In this document: positions 33,426 to 47,000 of the stretch, piece after piece
Layout: each line of letters opens with the position of its first letter
Position numbering within the stretch: the first letter of the stretch is position 1
Assembly: GCA_964017235.1 (NCBI GenBank)
Contig: OZ024939.1
Location: forward strand, 42,510,241 to 42,574,240
Length of the DNA: 64,000 nucleotides
Direction of reading: 5' to 3'
Source of the DNA: Sabellastarte sp. h YS-2021
Lineage: Eukaryota > Annelida > Polychaeta > Sabellida > Sabellidae
The notes under the pieces: model-generated
Seen by the model: the letters and a program-made list of their open reading frames with translations, nothing else
What the model was told of the DNA's origin: nothing
Database searches by the model: none
Made by a program: the position numbers and the translations under genes

Positions 33426-36400
33426 ACCAGGGTTTAACAGTTGATGACCAGAAGTGAAAGCTTGTAGGTTGTATTAAATAATGGTAGTTTATTCCGTGCA
33501 AATCATGGCTTACATTTATAGTATGGACTCTCATACAAATCTGTTGAATTTTTTTCAATAGGGTTATTTTATAAGGCCACATACACACATTATATATAGA
33601 CTTACAAAACTGCTTTAAGACACGTAAAAATGCACAGTATGATGTTGTTTTTAAAACCTGGAACACTACATAAGCACTGGTCTAACAGCATACATAAGCA
33701 CTCTACTTACTTCAAGGTGTACTTATTTTAAGACACAGATAACATAGTCACATTTCAAGATCACAATACAACCTAGATTTTTCTGCAGTTAACTCACATA
33801 TAAAAAACTCTAAGCGCGTTATTAACTATGACAGGTTCAAAAACTATGGATCTCTATGGTCATCCAATAATAAATATCACTGTATACCCCAACAGAACAC
33901 TGCACTTTAATGATGAGCATTCGTGCCAAAATAACTATATCTAGATTAATTTAATGAATTCAGTTTCTTAATTCTTTAAAGTTGGTTACCTTTGTGAATA
34001 GAGTCAATAGACACTGGCGGTTGTTGGTGTAAAACTTAAATAAATATGAAAAAAAAAATAAATAAAAAAAATAGGGAAACCTTCACTTTTCAAACTTTAT
34101 GAGTGAATAAATCTCTGAAGTGCTAGTCAAAATACGGTTGACTTTTCAAATCTTGTGAAATAAATTAGAACTGAAAAATTTTCGAACCAACTTTCAATTA
34201 ATGACTAACAATGTATTAGACACTTAATTGTTCAAGGGCGACCTGTCTAATTTTGGACGTGCTGCAAACTCCCAATTACTAAACATACGAGCATTTGTAT
34301 TCCATTTTAATTGTCAAGTTATAAAATCTCCCCAAATTTTTAAATCTTCCTGGTCAATCTCACGATTGCTATATTGCAAGAACACTTTCTATTTCATTTT
34401 AATTTTCAAGGTTATAAAATAACCCCCAAAATTTGAAAATTTTCCAGTTCAAACATCACAATTTGAAACAGAATATAATCTGGCATTGTGTCTTATCTAG
34501 TATTATTTTTATTACTGATCAGAGTGTAACTGTTGACAATTCAGCCAATGAAACCAAAGGCTGATGTTCGAAAAAAAACAAGCAGACTTGCTGACGGAGT
34601 GTTCCCTATTTGTGGCGAATACATGTGGTATGACGGCCAGTAGAACTTCTCTCATATTACTGTATTAACAAGCACCTTTATGATTCTAGCATTAAAACAA
34701 TAGTCATCTAAGCAATATAAAATTACAGTATATTTATAAGTTATTAACACACATAGATTATTACACATTTTACATATGCACACGTACATTATAGCATATT
34801 TGTTATCCAATTAGTGTTTCTCCATGACAACGGAAATGCACATACAAAGATATGACAAGCATTTACAGATATGACAGACATATGTAGAGACACACCATAC
34901 ATACACACAGATAAAATGGCCATACTTTTGGACAAAGTAAGATTGATCTCGCTAACATTTAAAATACTTTCTTTCTTCAAATCACTGTAGCAGACAGATA
35001 ACAAGCTTAAGTACCAACAGAATTATTCTAAAACCCCACACTGTTAAAACGCATGCTCACATTTCAGAAACATTTGGTCCAAAGTTCAAAGTTGGGGTTT
35101 TTTAGATTCAACAGCCTGGGTTATAACGAGACAGGTCCTCAGCATTGTCACTTGTGGGAGTTGAACCCATACACACAAAACAGAGTCTGTGATTAGATGC
35201 CAAAACTGCTAACCCTCTGGGCCATGGAGGACCAAATCTATATTACTTTCTCAACCTAAAACTGTACTCTCACTTCCATCATTTCGTCAAGCAGACATAT
35301 TCTGAAGTGAGAAAACTAACCATGCAATCAAACTCTTGAGAATATTTAAAAAAATACATTTAACTAATTGAAAAAGAAAATCTGTCCTTGCTACACAGTC
35401 AAAGGAAATGACTGAATCAAACTGTTGAATTGAGTAAGTCTCTTGGGACTTTAAGACTGGGAATTAGTAATATCATTCAGACTAACACACGGTCATATCT
35501 AGTATTATATGTATAATCATTTACATATAAAATAACAACTCTTTACACAATTAAGTTGGCTGCTTATCTGAAAGCTCACAGAAATACAAGAGATTCAAAT
35601 GGAATAAATAAATGGAAAGCTGCTGTAGAAATTGATGATTATGGCTACACACATATATGTAAAGTATTAGAAGGGAAGAACTGAATGTACAACATACGAG
35701 GTGTATCAATGAATTTACAGAACCAGTAAAAACAACACGTATAATGTGCCACTATAACAAACATAGAAGAACCTTTAGCAGAACTGAACTGTTGAAATCT
35801 TAAAGAGACTTCTACAGTGAAACATCCTGTTGGTAAGAGGGACAATAGCTTGCACTGAAGGTCATGGGTTCATTCCTTGTTCACGTCAGGGAAAATCTAC
35901 CATCACCTCAGTTAGTTTGCTCAATGCCACCGAAACTAGGAACAGACACCTGCTATATGGCCATACAATGGACATCTCAAATGTAAGTATAAATGGTGGT
36001 CTAGCTTAAAATTTATAAATGTTTTAGTTCAGAGAAATTCCTGTTAGTGGGTATATATCATTTGGAAAACACAGTGGGCAACTATTTATGGTATCTGGGA
36101 ATGAAAGAGTTTAAGGTTGGCAATATTCCATTTTCCCCATACCGTGAAATAGACAATGTGATAGCTTCAGATGAAAGCCTTTACAATGGATACAGTTACT
36201 GGTAACATATACACTATCTATACGTCATACAACTAAAATCATTTCAATCTGTCTCAGAACACACAGTAATGTGGGGAAACTGATTTAAAAACATAATCAA
36301 AGACTAACAATTACAGAATTATAAATGCACCGCATGTTTCAATACACCACTCAAAAACACAGGGCTTCTGCACACAGATGACAAATTTTATATCAAAACT

Positions 36401-37825
36401 AAAAGCTCACAGAAAATCAGTGACACATTGTCACTATTATAAAGGTAAGAGGATACCAAACTCTGGAGGCACAAGACCAACAGGACAATCACATAAAGCT
36501 GTTTACCAAATCAACTTTAAGGGGCTATCAACGTAATGCATATTTCACGCAGTGCAGAACCTTTTCTCACAGAGAGCCATGCATTTTCTGTGGTGTGAAA
36601 GTTTATCAACTTTAATTCACTGAATTTAATAACTCTTGCTTTTTTGGCTGTTGACAGATTGTTCAAAAAGAAACTAACTATCAAAAGAATAGCTTATTAT
36701 ATATATTTTTTTGTTATATTTACTAAAATGATGTAATAAAAATTTTCACAAATGCAATGAAAGTGCTCAAACTTTGGTCACCGCAAAAAGAGACATCCTT
36801 TACAAACGTGACAAAAACTGCATGCAACACAAGATCAATACTTATGTTTCTGGTATGTGTGTAAAGGCAATTTTCTGGGCTAAAATTTGAATGAATTTGA
36901 TTTTACATTTAAAGTGGCATTTTTATATTGTTGTAACTTTTTAATAAACAAAGATTACTGGTTTCAATCACTGTTACATATTTGTTAGTTAAATGCTTGT
37001 GAAAGTATTTTAAAAAAAATGTAATTTATTCAAAAAAATGCTCATGTATTTCTATGACTGTGGCAACCACAGTGTCCTCATATTTAACTTCTAAGTATTT
37101 CCTTTTTGTCTCGATAGACTGGTGTGTCTCTGTTGCTAAGGGAGCAATATCTGCCAGTACTGATGGCAGTGAGAGAGCGTATTAATCTATATACATTTTT
37201 TTTAAAATTACTAGTAGATGTATCCTGAAGAGAAACATTGGTTGTGAAATTATAAGATAAATGGAAAATAGGAAATAAATCTTGAGAATCTAACTGATGC
37301 AAGCAAAACAGTACAGTTACATGTAAATAAATCCCTTGTCCTTGGAAGGTAAATAAGGACACGTGGCTTTCCGTTGATACTTAAATTCTTCACTCTGTTG
37401 TTGTTATATTGCACAGTATAAAAACAAAACCTGTCCTATCACTGTAAATTTACAAAACAAGCTGAAATATGTGTGTGCGTTGTTGTTTATGTAGATTAAT
37501 ATATAGATACACTTGAAATATAAAAGGACATGCGTAAATGTACTAGCCTTGCTGTGTGACGTAGTTCAACATATTTGTAAACACTACAAATAAGTCCGTG
37601 CATAGGAACGAATATGTGCTTTCTATACAAGCCACCTGGCGAGGACTACACTAACTAAATATACGTCGCTACGTTGATAGCCCCTTAAAGGTATACTGTA
37701 ATTTTTGCTTTTGTATCATAATTCAATTGGCATCAACCTCATAGAAATTACGAATTTATGATTTATTTGGGTTTAAAGTGAGTTTCAATACCAACTCATT
37801 GTATAGGATAGATCACAATGGGCTA
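33426..37825. other. Intergenic sequence with a SINE, no gene seen
   Basis: No coding signal recognised. A minus-orientation family 2 SINE occupies about 35083-35233 (GTTGGGGTTTTTTAGATTC, then ACAGGTCCTCAGCATTGTC, then TTGAACCCA). An imperfect direct duplication of about 100 bp occurs at 34225-34435 (CATTTTAATTGTCAAG / CATTTTAATTTTCAAGG). Part of 35850-36000 resembles a further degraded SINE. Confidence 0.45.
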
Positions 37826-37985
37826 GTTTTAATCACAGAGGAAACCAGTACATACCAGTTGGTCACAATACTGCACTGTAAAACTACTCGTTAGTGCGCA
37901 ACTACCAACTTTCCACCACTGGGTCTAGGGTTTGAACCGCAGAACTCACAGATGGGAGGCAAATGTGTTACCCAAAGAGGGCCAA
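37826..37985 (-). mobile_element. tRNA-derived SINE, family 1 (minus orientation, truncated)
   Basis: The reverse strand contains CTGCGGTTCAAACCCTAGAC, GGAAAGTTGGTAGTTGCG and ATGTACTGGTTTCCTC, the body motifs of the 15384 copy. The A-box end is degraded. Confidence 0.75.
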
Positions 37986-38639
37986 CCCCACCCCCACCCC
38001 CCTCCGCTAAATTCACAGAGAAAAACATGAACATTTCTGCAGAAGACAAGTTTTTGAGTGGCATATAAAATCAATACCTGATTGAGTATATCTTTACACT
38101 GGTGCATGTTTTACAGAGAATGAGTGTGCATGTATGCAAATAAATACAAGTCTGCTGAAAAATAACTCGCGCTACATATTGTCAACAATAAGTTTTTTTC
38201 TGTCAAATAAAAAATCTCATACAGTGGTTTTTTTACAGTACATTTTTACAAAGAAAATCAAACTACTTTCATTCTAATTTCAGCCAGTTGATATTAAAAA
38301 GCCTATCACATCAGTGTCACACCAAGTACTTATTTACAGAATTCAGCAAAAACAAACACAAGTCTCGATATATTATACACAGGGGTGGGAAGTATCAATG
38401 TAAAAAACAACAACACAGAATACATGGTTATCACAACATCCTCACTTTCCATCTGAAATAAGTTGACTTTTATAACCAACTCGCTGCTGTTTTATCAGAG
38501 TACATGTAAACTATTTACAGAGCCTTAATCCTGATCTGCATGAACCCATAAGCAAGAAAGAGTCCAGTTAACATCATGAAGTCAAAGGTTTTAAGATACT
38601 CAGTAGAGACATTCCTGTTTTTAAACGTTTACTTTCGAT

Positions 38640-38752
38640 TGCACTGGTTTTAAAATGACACACAGAGTTAAATTGGGATTGCAATCCAGTATCACCCGCA
38701 TGTTGTCATGACATGGATTTGAACCCACAACCATCACTATGGGAACCAGCAA
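38640..38752 (-). mobile_element. tRNA-like SINE fragment, family 3
   Basis: TTGTCATGACATGGATTTGAACCCACAACC has a B-box-like centre in reverse orientation. Similar fragments occur at about 28628-28695 (TGCCGTGACATGGACTCAA) and 58795-58930 (TTAGACTCAAACCCATGGCC). Only the head region is clear. Confidence 0.55.
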
Positions 38753-40238
38753 CTTCAACATGAAAACTGAAATTTATTCTATCTGAATTTGTATTATTTT
38801 TAACACAGTTCTGCTATCCTACACTTATTATTTCCAACCGGTTTTACTCTAACACACCTATTTCATGAAGCTTCTCAGGGATCAGTTTCACAAAAGAACT
38901 ACTTCCTGTTTCAGTTATGGTTCATGTACGCTGTGGGTAAATTTTCATCACATCAGTGCAGGTATTCAAAATCCTGGTTTTTGTTCGGTTCCAAAGCTCC
39001 AGAAACCGGTTTCGATTTTTAGAACCGATCTGACATTTACACAACGGATGTAACCAGGAAAAGAGTTGACAAGCAGTCTCTACCACAAGAAGTATACAAG
39101 GCTTTAGTAGATATAAAGAAATAACTTGGAACACAATAACGTAACTCTACATGTGACTCTTAGGTTACCTGGTCAAATATTGACTAACTAGAATTGCTCT
39201 ATCTAGATTTCAAAAGCAACATCCACACTGATTGTGGTTATATACAGGCTAATGCTCATATAACCACAATTTTGGTTGTAGTATCATGATGACACTTCCT
39301 GGGATATGGTTATATGATATTTATGTGTTATATACAGTGTGGTTGTTTTATGACATGTATACCTTAGCTTGTGTTTTTTTATGACAGATATATACACCCA
39401 AGCTTTCACTGTGCCACAATACATTTGTGGTTATACAAAAGAAACACAATGATGTGTGGTTATATGTTACAAAGATCTATCATTATTGTAATGGCTTGTG
39501 GTTATGAGACATACACAGGTTTTTGGTTCACTTCTGAAAAGATCAAGTTTGTTCATGTGGAATGTTTGTTTAATGTGGCCTTTATGTTTGGTACTTTACT
39601 TTCAAGCCTTTGTGATCATTTGTTTGTACATTACACATAAAACCACAGTTGGTTACGATAGAGTACTACACAATCTGTCTATGCAGGGGACATTTGCAGA
39701 AATAGTGTGCATAGTCACAGAACATACCTTACATCAACACTCATTTGCTAACAATGGCAGGGATTTTTATTGTAGATAATTAAGTAAAACAGAAACATCT
39801 GCTTAATACTGATATAATACAGAAATCTTATATAGGAGTATGTTTTGCTGGGTCTGCTGTGGTGTTACTTGACACCATTCAACGATGTATATTGCATATA
39901 TTTATTCACACATATTATTAACTATAACAATAAGAAGTCTCAATATAAATATCTAAGTTAAAAAATCTTTCTGAGAATCTACAGTGACATCAAATCAAGT
40001 CCTTTTCTACATATCACTTACTATCTCTCCACAGGATGGCTCATATACTCAAACCAGTAGGAACTGAATCAGCTTCAAATATCACACGACAAACTAATGC
40101 ACTGGGCTGTCAATGGCTGAACCACTTCACATTTAACATCAAACTTCTCTTCTAGAAAGTCTGAACCATAGTAAAGCACTACTGTTAAGTGAAATATCAT
40201 GGAACTAAAAGATATACTTACATTTAACAAGGAATTCT

Positions 40239-40821
40239 GGGGCGGATTTCATGAAAGGTCTCAGACTTAGCCCAGTCTCAGGCTGAGCCATTGGCTCAAA
40301 TCTGAGCCTTTTGGCTCAGCTAAGTCTTTGTCTCAAATGATTTTCACAGAAGGGGTCTCAGGTGAGACCAAGCTCATCAAATAACCACAGTGGTTTTCTG
40401 TCTCAGGTGACCCTTTTTTGTAGGCCAACTATTCTACTGATGACGTATATATTCCTTGTTTGACACATAATATCTCTGGTCAAATGCTATTTTGCAATGG
40501 GAAACCTTGTAAACATGTAGAAACACCCAAAGACTACTTCAGGAGGTTGTTTTATATACTTGTACCTTATTTTCAGCCATTTCAAATTTTGAAGTTGAGA
40601 AAGAATTATGGCAGCCATATTGGAGCCTTTGTTTACAAAACTTAAGCCCACTTTCTACCAGTCTTAGCATTTGAGCCAGTGGCTCAGCCGAAGCTGAGAT
40701 CTTTTGTGAAATCCATTAAGGCTGAGCCCATGGGCTCAAGTAAAATATGACAATAATTTGAGATAAAAGTCTCAAGTTTGAGCCCGAGACTGAGCTATGC
40801 CCTTTTCGTGAAATCTGCCCC
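40239..40821. mobile_element. 583-bp foldback element rich in GGCTCA motifs
   Basis: The terminal inverted repeats start GGGGCGGATTTCATGAAAGG and end CGTGAAATCTGCCCC. The arms pair further in: AGCCCAGTCTCAGGCTGAGC on the left and GAGCCCGAGACTGAGC on the right. Both arms are packed with GGCTCA/TGAGCC and GTCTCA/TGAGAC hexamers. No open frame of note. It is probably a non-autonomous DNA transposon; a clear target-site duplication could not be fixed. Confidence 0.75.
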
Positions 40822-43571
40822 TGGGTATGAGATTTAAATTTCAAATCTAAAGACCCTCTAACGATCCAATATTGAAATCTTAACTAAAATGGGATTCCAC
40901 CTAAAAGAGATCTACTTAAAGGAAAATCAACAGTGAAAGTCAAAAACCTTTTCACAATTACCTCTGCCTGGAAGGTATTAAATTCATGACAGTTTGTCTG
41001 TTTGTTAGCTGCAAATATATCTGGTTGGATCTTTATGAAAAAAGAAATGAGATGGATCTTGGTCCAACTTGGATCCCGTTAAATTTTAACAGTGATCTGG
41101 ATCATTGTCTCAATACCAAAAAAAATAACAAAGAGATTTTCCCATTTACTTATTATTCCATGCCTTGGCGAAGGTGTCCTCTGTCCGAGTGCACTCGTTA
41201 GATTTCCTTCACAAATTACAATTTATCAGGCTGAATTCACTTTGGGTTTTATTTCTAATTATTTGCGAGTAAACTTGTTATTGAAACAGTGGCTAGACTA
41301 TACTAAACTATGTTTATTTATGTTGACAAATTATCCAATACCTTTGCAATATTCTTGAAAACATAATCCAATTGTTAATATTACTTGAACATTAGTATAT
41401 ATATACAATCTGTAGAACTAGCAATACTAAATGAAACTTACTGTAATATGTTTTCACTATGAGTGTATCAGACATTTACTGTACAAGACTATTCTTTACC
41501 CTTAGTTTAAGGCCCTGCTTAACTGTAGACTACTTCACAAACACCATAACATTTTACAATATTGACCAGCTTTTCACATCAATGCACGCCACAAATGGGT
41601 TCAAATCCACTGGTGTGGATATTTCTGCACTATATTTTTATTCCAATGACTGGGTTCAAATCCCCTGGTGTGGATATTTCTGAACTATATTTTTATTCAA
41701 ATGACTGTATAGCTACTAGGCATTGGTCAGTCGGTATGAAAAGCATTTTACTGAAATAGCGTGACGAGCTTTTGAAACCGCCACTTCGCTTACCAACGCA
41801 TATAATGGAAGGAAGAGTTATAATATTAGAAACATACCCAATATCTGAAGAAATTATAGGCTTTTATCCCCATATCTTCATCCATTTGAAGACTTTTATA
41901 GTTATACGTTAACTTCAGCAGAACTGCCATGTTTAGATTACGACACTTTATGACCTCAATCTCGCTTGTCAACACATATAATAGAAGGAAAACTTATAAT
42001 ATTGGACAGAAACTAGAAATATTGAGATATTATATGCTTTTATCCCATATATTGTGAATTTAGGGACTTTCATTGCAAGGAAACGTCCACGTCTGTTTGG
42101 TGTGTACTAAAACACGGAGTCCCAAAATCGGTACGGTTGTGCACTGGCGACCTCCCGATGTACATATTTTTCATACCGACCCTTCCCTAGTAACTACAAC
42201 AGACCACATCTGGTTGTACTTTCCCTTTAAAACACAGTAAAGCTTATACATGGTCTTCTGCATTCAACAGGTCTACTGTTGCAATATTGGTACAATTATT
42301 TTCTTCTGTAGAATATACAGACCAATATCCAAGTGCCTTTCGAAAACAAGATTTCTTTTTTGGTTAATGGAAATAAATAGGTAAAAATAAAGGATACAAC
42401 AAAATCAAATGTACAAAAAGCTCTAAGAAAATATAAATTTTTTAAGGAGAAGCTATATGTTTGTATAATAGAGAAATAAGTTTGGATAAGTGAAGATCTG
42501 TCGAGTTTTGCCTATACATAACTTCTAAATTCAATTTTAAATAGATTCTCCATTGCACATCTATTCGGTTAACATAAAGATACAATATATACAATACAAA
42601 TCTCAACTTTGAACAATTTAATAGAATCTTTGTACTGAAAAACGCAACTACCTGGAAAAATGTGTTTGAACTACTATTATTGAATATAATACCACGGTTC
42701 TTTTAAAGACTATACTATGAGAGACACTAGCTGAAGCCTTATTTAAAGACACTGTAAATACATAGGAACCTCTGTTAAATGAACAAGTTGGGGACCACAG
42801 TATATTTCTGATATCCACCACTGGGGCAAGTTAAGGCCACAGCATAAAACTAAAGCAGCAAGATTCAAACTTCACTGCACTGTAGCTAAATATTACAGAA
42901 ATGTCCTCGTCACAGAACTCATCCCCCACTTTCAAGTATCACTCTTCCTCAATGTCCTGTTTAACAAAACTCTGGTGAAGGTCACATCGGTAAGTTAATC
43001 CCTCAGTGGGAGGAAACCAGACAAACTTGTACAATATCTCTAATGTTTTGTAAAAATCTGTCTATCACATCAGAGATCGGGTCCTGGAACTTTTCTAAAG
43101 GGTTAAATATACCCACCCTGCAGTGAACCAGGTACTATTGTGACCTCACTACCTACATAAACTGTGTAAAAACTTACGTAAAAAGACTATCAGCAAGAAC
43201 TTCTGCATCAGATGTTTATTTGAAGATTTGAACGCCGGCAAGATGTTTGATATTTCTGGAATTATGGGGACTCGCAGGGGTTGACGGCTTGTAACATGAG
43301 TGGGGGAAATGTGTATACAAGAAATAATACTTTGGACTGCAAAATTAACTATTATGTTTAAATCTTTTGGTGTTACATTAACCCCTCATTTCTGCCCCTT
43401 GACATATTTGCATTTACTCTAGTCTTAACTTTACATAAACCCCAATCACGGTTGCACATTAAGTCTTGACTTTACATAAACGCCAGTCTTAATATAGCTT
43501 TAGTCCAGACTCTATATTAAGACCAGTCTTTGCTTCACATTTACTCAAGTCTTGGTTTTATGTAAACCCAT
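40822..43571. other. Sequence 3' of the neurabin-type gene, no separate gene seen
   Basis: It probably includes the 3' UTR of the neurabin-type gene; several AATAAA-like strings occur on the minus strand, but I cannot choose one. A 55-bp duplication lies at 41596-41706 (TGGGTTCAAATCC at 41596 and 41651). A looser duplication of about 180 bp lies at 41783-42075 (CATATAATGGAAGGAAGAGT / CATATAATAGAAGGAAAACT). Confidence 0.45.
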
Positions 43572-44095
43572 TTATTTCTTCTTCTTGTCCTTTTTGGCCT
43601 GTTTTTCGAGTTTTTCCCGAGCTTTCTGCTCCTTCTCCCGCTGTTTTTTGTCCTTTTCAAATGCAGCCTTGAGTTCTTTGACTCGTTTCTTCAGGGTGTC
43701 TCGTTCCTTACTATTCGTGATACCCAGATTCTGTAATTAAACAATAAAAGCATGCTAGCTTAAAAACTGGAAACATTTTTAACAAAAAATAAACAAAATT
43801 AATGAAACAAAAGGACCTTAATTATCTTAATTCTAACATTTGACTAGGCAAAGTTTACCTTAATTCTAGCATTGTCCAGTACAAGTAACTGCTGGCCATC
43901 GATCTGTTTCTCATGGAAGTTCATCTTGTAGTTACCCATGTTTATGGCTTTGAGCCACTCACACACGTGGGCGGGCGTCCACTCAGTCACTGGTGCATTG
44001 TGGTATCCACTTCCTGTCGCACCGGGCAATAGGGAGGGGGTCGACACAGCCTTCTTTGGCGTGCTCATGCCTGAGGCAGTAGAGGGACTTTCACT
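43572..44095 (-). CDS. PPP1R9A: SAM domain and C-terminal exons of the neurabin-type protein
   Basis: Exon 43859-44095 holds a Ser/Pro linker and most of a SAM domain, from APVTEWTPAHVCEWLKAINM to GQQLLVLDNARIK. Exon 43572-43730 completes it with NLGITNSKERDTLKKRVKEL and ends with a Lys/Glu-rich helix and KKDKKKK before the TAA. The SAM fold is complete (Trp in helix 1, the IDGQQLL turn, LGI in the last helix). SAM domains of this type mediate oligomerisation or partner binding. Confidence 0.92.
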
Positions 44096-47000
44096 CTGTT
44101 AATATATATTTATACAACCATTACCTATTTTCAGGAGTTCACGATTTTCAGCATATATACTGGTATTCAGACGTCAAACACTTTTACACTTTTGTTATTT
44201 TTTAACTAATTGGAATCTGGACCGCATTAAAGTCAAGTAATAGTATTTATGCAACAAAAATTCAAATACACAAGACTTGTCAGTTACATCTTGTGAACTA
44301 AATTTGATCACTTAAAGTTATCAGTTACATCTTCCAAACTAAATGGTATCTCAATTTCAGTGTAAGATTTGTTCATTTGTTTAGGACTGAATGATGCCTC
44401 AGTAGTAAATTAAAATGAGATTCTGTCAAAGTTCTATTTTAGTGGGTTTGAATGCATTCCAAGACTCAGACTTCTACAACAAAGATCTTACAAATGCAAA
44501 GTCCTGGTTTTGGGGGATTTTTCTGACAATTTATGAATTTATCAACTGTTATTTAAGGTGTACTGAACCTGTCAAATATTTTTTTATACCACTGATTAAA
44601 CCCAATGAGAATTTTTTTTTTTTACTTTTAAGGTTTTACCATGTGACAAGACTTTTACTAACTTCAAACAAAATTGTTGAAGTTAAGCCACAACTGCCAG
44701 AGTTTTAAAATTTACCAATTGTTTGTTTAATTCTACAAACCTCGTCATTACTGGTGAGTTTTGCCGATGTAAAATCGTAGCTCATGGACTTGGCCGCTCC
44801 AGTCTCGTCCAGCAGATCACTCATAGAGGATGCTGTAGTGGATGAACTCTCTGTGAAAAGAAAAGTAGGACATCAGAGAATGCAAGACTCCACTCACTGG
44901 GGGAAATTGTCAATATGTAATGCAATAATGTGTCCATATCTCATCACTGTACAAACAACATCAGCAGAAGTGTACTTGGTGAATGAAGGATGGCCTTATG
45001 GTGTCAACATGGAGGAAAGTCTGACTCAAGTTAACTTTGCCTGAAACCCGAGCTTAAATCACAAAATAAGTATAAGCTTGGGCAATTTACTTCTATTATC
45101 AAACAATGGTTGAAGTAGATGTTAAAGCAAAAAGTCGGGTCTTGTCTAACTTACTTGAAACTACTTAGTCTCTCTTACTTCATTTGAACTACTGCTTTCT
45201 CTTTGTACACACAGATCACAGATGGCTTTAAATTGCAAACTGAAGGCTATTGTGTTCAATATGCATTTCCACTCTTTACTGTGACTAAATATATGGCCGC
45301 CACAGATAGTTTAATCTTATTTCCAAAATGGTGCCCATGTCTAGCTGCCTGGTCTACTACTGATTCAACCATACCTTTTAGCTGGACATATATTTACAAA
45401 AGAAACATGGTACACGTTGTAATACTGAAAAGCTCTGAACTCTCTGTAAGGGAAAGTAATTACAACAGAACCATTCTGCCAGGAATCGATTTAAAAACTT
45501 TAACCACAAAGGTTAGAAGTGAAAAAACATTTGCAAGAAATCTAATGATCACCTAGATCCAGGTGAGACAACATCAATAAATATCCCAATAAGCAGAGAA
45601 AAGTAGCTGGGTGAAGATTCTACACTACAAACCACTAGGCTAGTTTTCACAATAGGGATCACTCAAAGTTTGGTTAAAATCTGTAGCTTTTTGTAGTAAA
45701 AGTAAAATTTGAACTTATTTTTGGCCATCAGTAAGTACCCACCACCTTCCAACTGCAGAGATTTGAACCCATGACACAAGGTGTGGATGAGAGGTGGATG
45801 AACACCACATTATCACACCTGACTAATGAATCTCAAAAAGCAACCTTGCAATCATTAATATCACACTACAACAATTTTCTTAATATTCTGCCCGTTTCAT
45901 ACAATGCTTTTGTTAAAGGAAATTAAAAGTTCACTGTAGATAAAAATAGGACACATCTAAAAGATAAATAATTTGCACATGCAGCAATATGATCAAAGAT
46001 TGAGAAGCTAATACATATTCACAGTTTCACAACAGCTGGTTAAGAGTAGTGAGTGAGGCAGCAGACAGACGAACAAACTTCAAAGTCTTACGCATGGTGT
46101 TAACAGAACCATGTAATTATTCATGGTACCATGTAAGACATAACCCTACACCCCCACAATAAAAGGACTTCACACACACACACGGACAATAGATAACACT
46201 CAGTGACAATAGAATATTATGACAAAGAATAGTTATACATACAAAGTTGTTATTATAATATGTGGAAGAATTATAAGAACACAATGAGATAAACATGCCC
46301 GGTAACATGATTTCAACTCCTTCCTGACGAGAGCCTAAGTTATTTCAAGTAACTTATTTGAAATAACTAATACTCTTATTATGTTGTCAGGTACGTATCT
46401 ATGGTTTCCTTGATTTGTTGCATCAAACACTCTGTTGTTTTTCTACTTTTTGCACGTCACCTATGCATCTGACCAAAATAAAAGCACTGGTAAGTTTTAG
46501 TGAGTGTATCTAGTACAAGAAAACTCACACATTAGGTTAGGATAGAACCAGTTGAGAGATTTTAAAAGATACAAGTATGACATCCAATAGAGTGGTTAGG
46601 TGTTAAAGTGTCAATAAAAATATCATACAGCTAGGAAATGCATGCACAGACAAAACCAACCCAGAAGTCACTGTCAGGTGTTTTTGCAAAAGGATAAATT
46701 GTAAAATATATCATATTTCTATTTAATGTGTAAAATAGGTATAATCAATGAAATCCACTGAAAACAAAACTCATAACCTGAATGAAATGTAAATATTACA
46801 CCAGCAACATGCTGAGTGACATCACTGGTTGTCTCAATGTATAGAAAAATATTGAAATATCATCTACGTTCACATGAACGTTTTGGGTTTCAATCATCAA
46901 CTATTCTTAGAGTTCAAAGTAGTTCTGCTTGAAATCAACACGAGGGAAAGACGAACCCAAATTTAAAAAATTCAAAGATTTTTCATGGAGTTTTGTCTGA

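Noticed and set aside
39371..39779. Overlapping plus-strand open frames of about 90 codons
   Set aside because: No domain, no partner exons and no repeat-free support; consistent with chance in AT-rich sequence.
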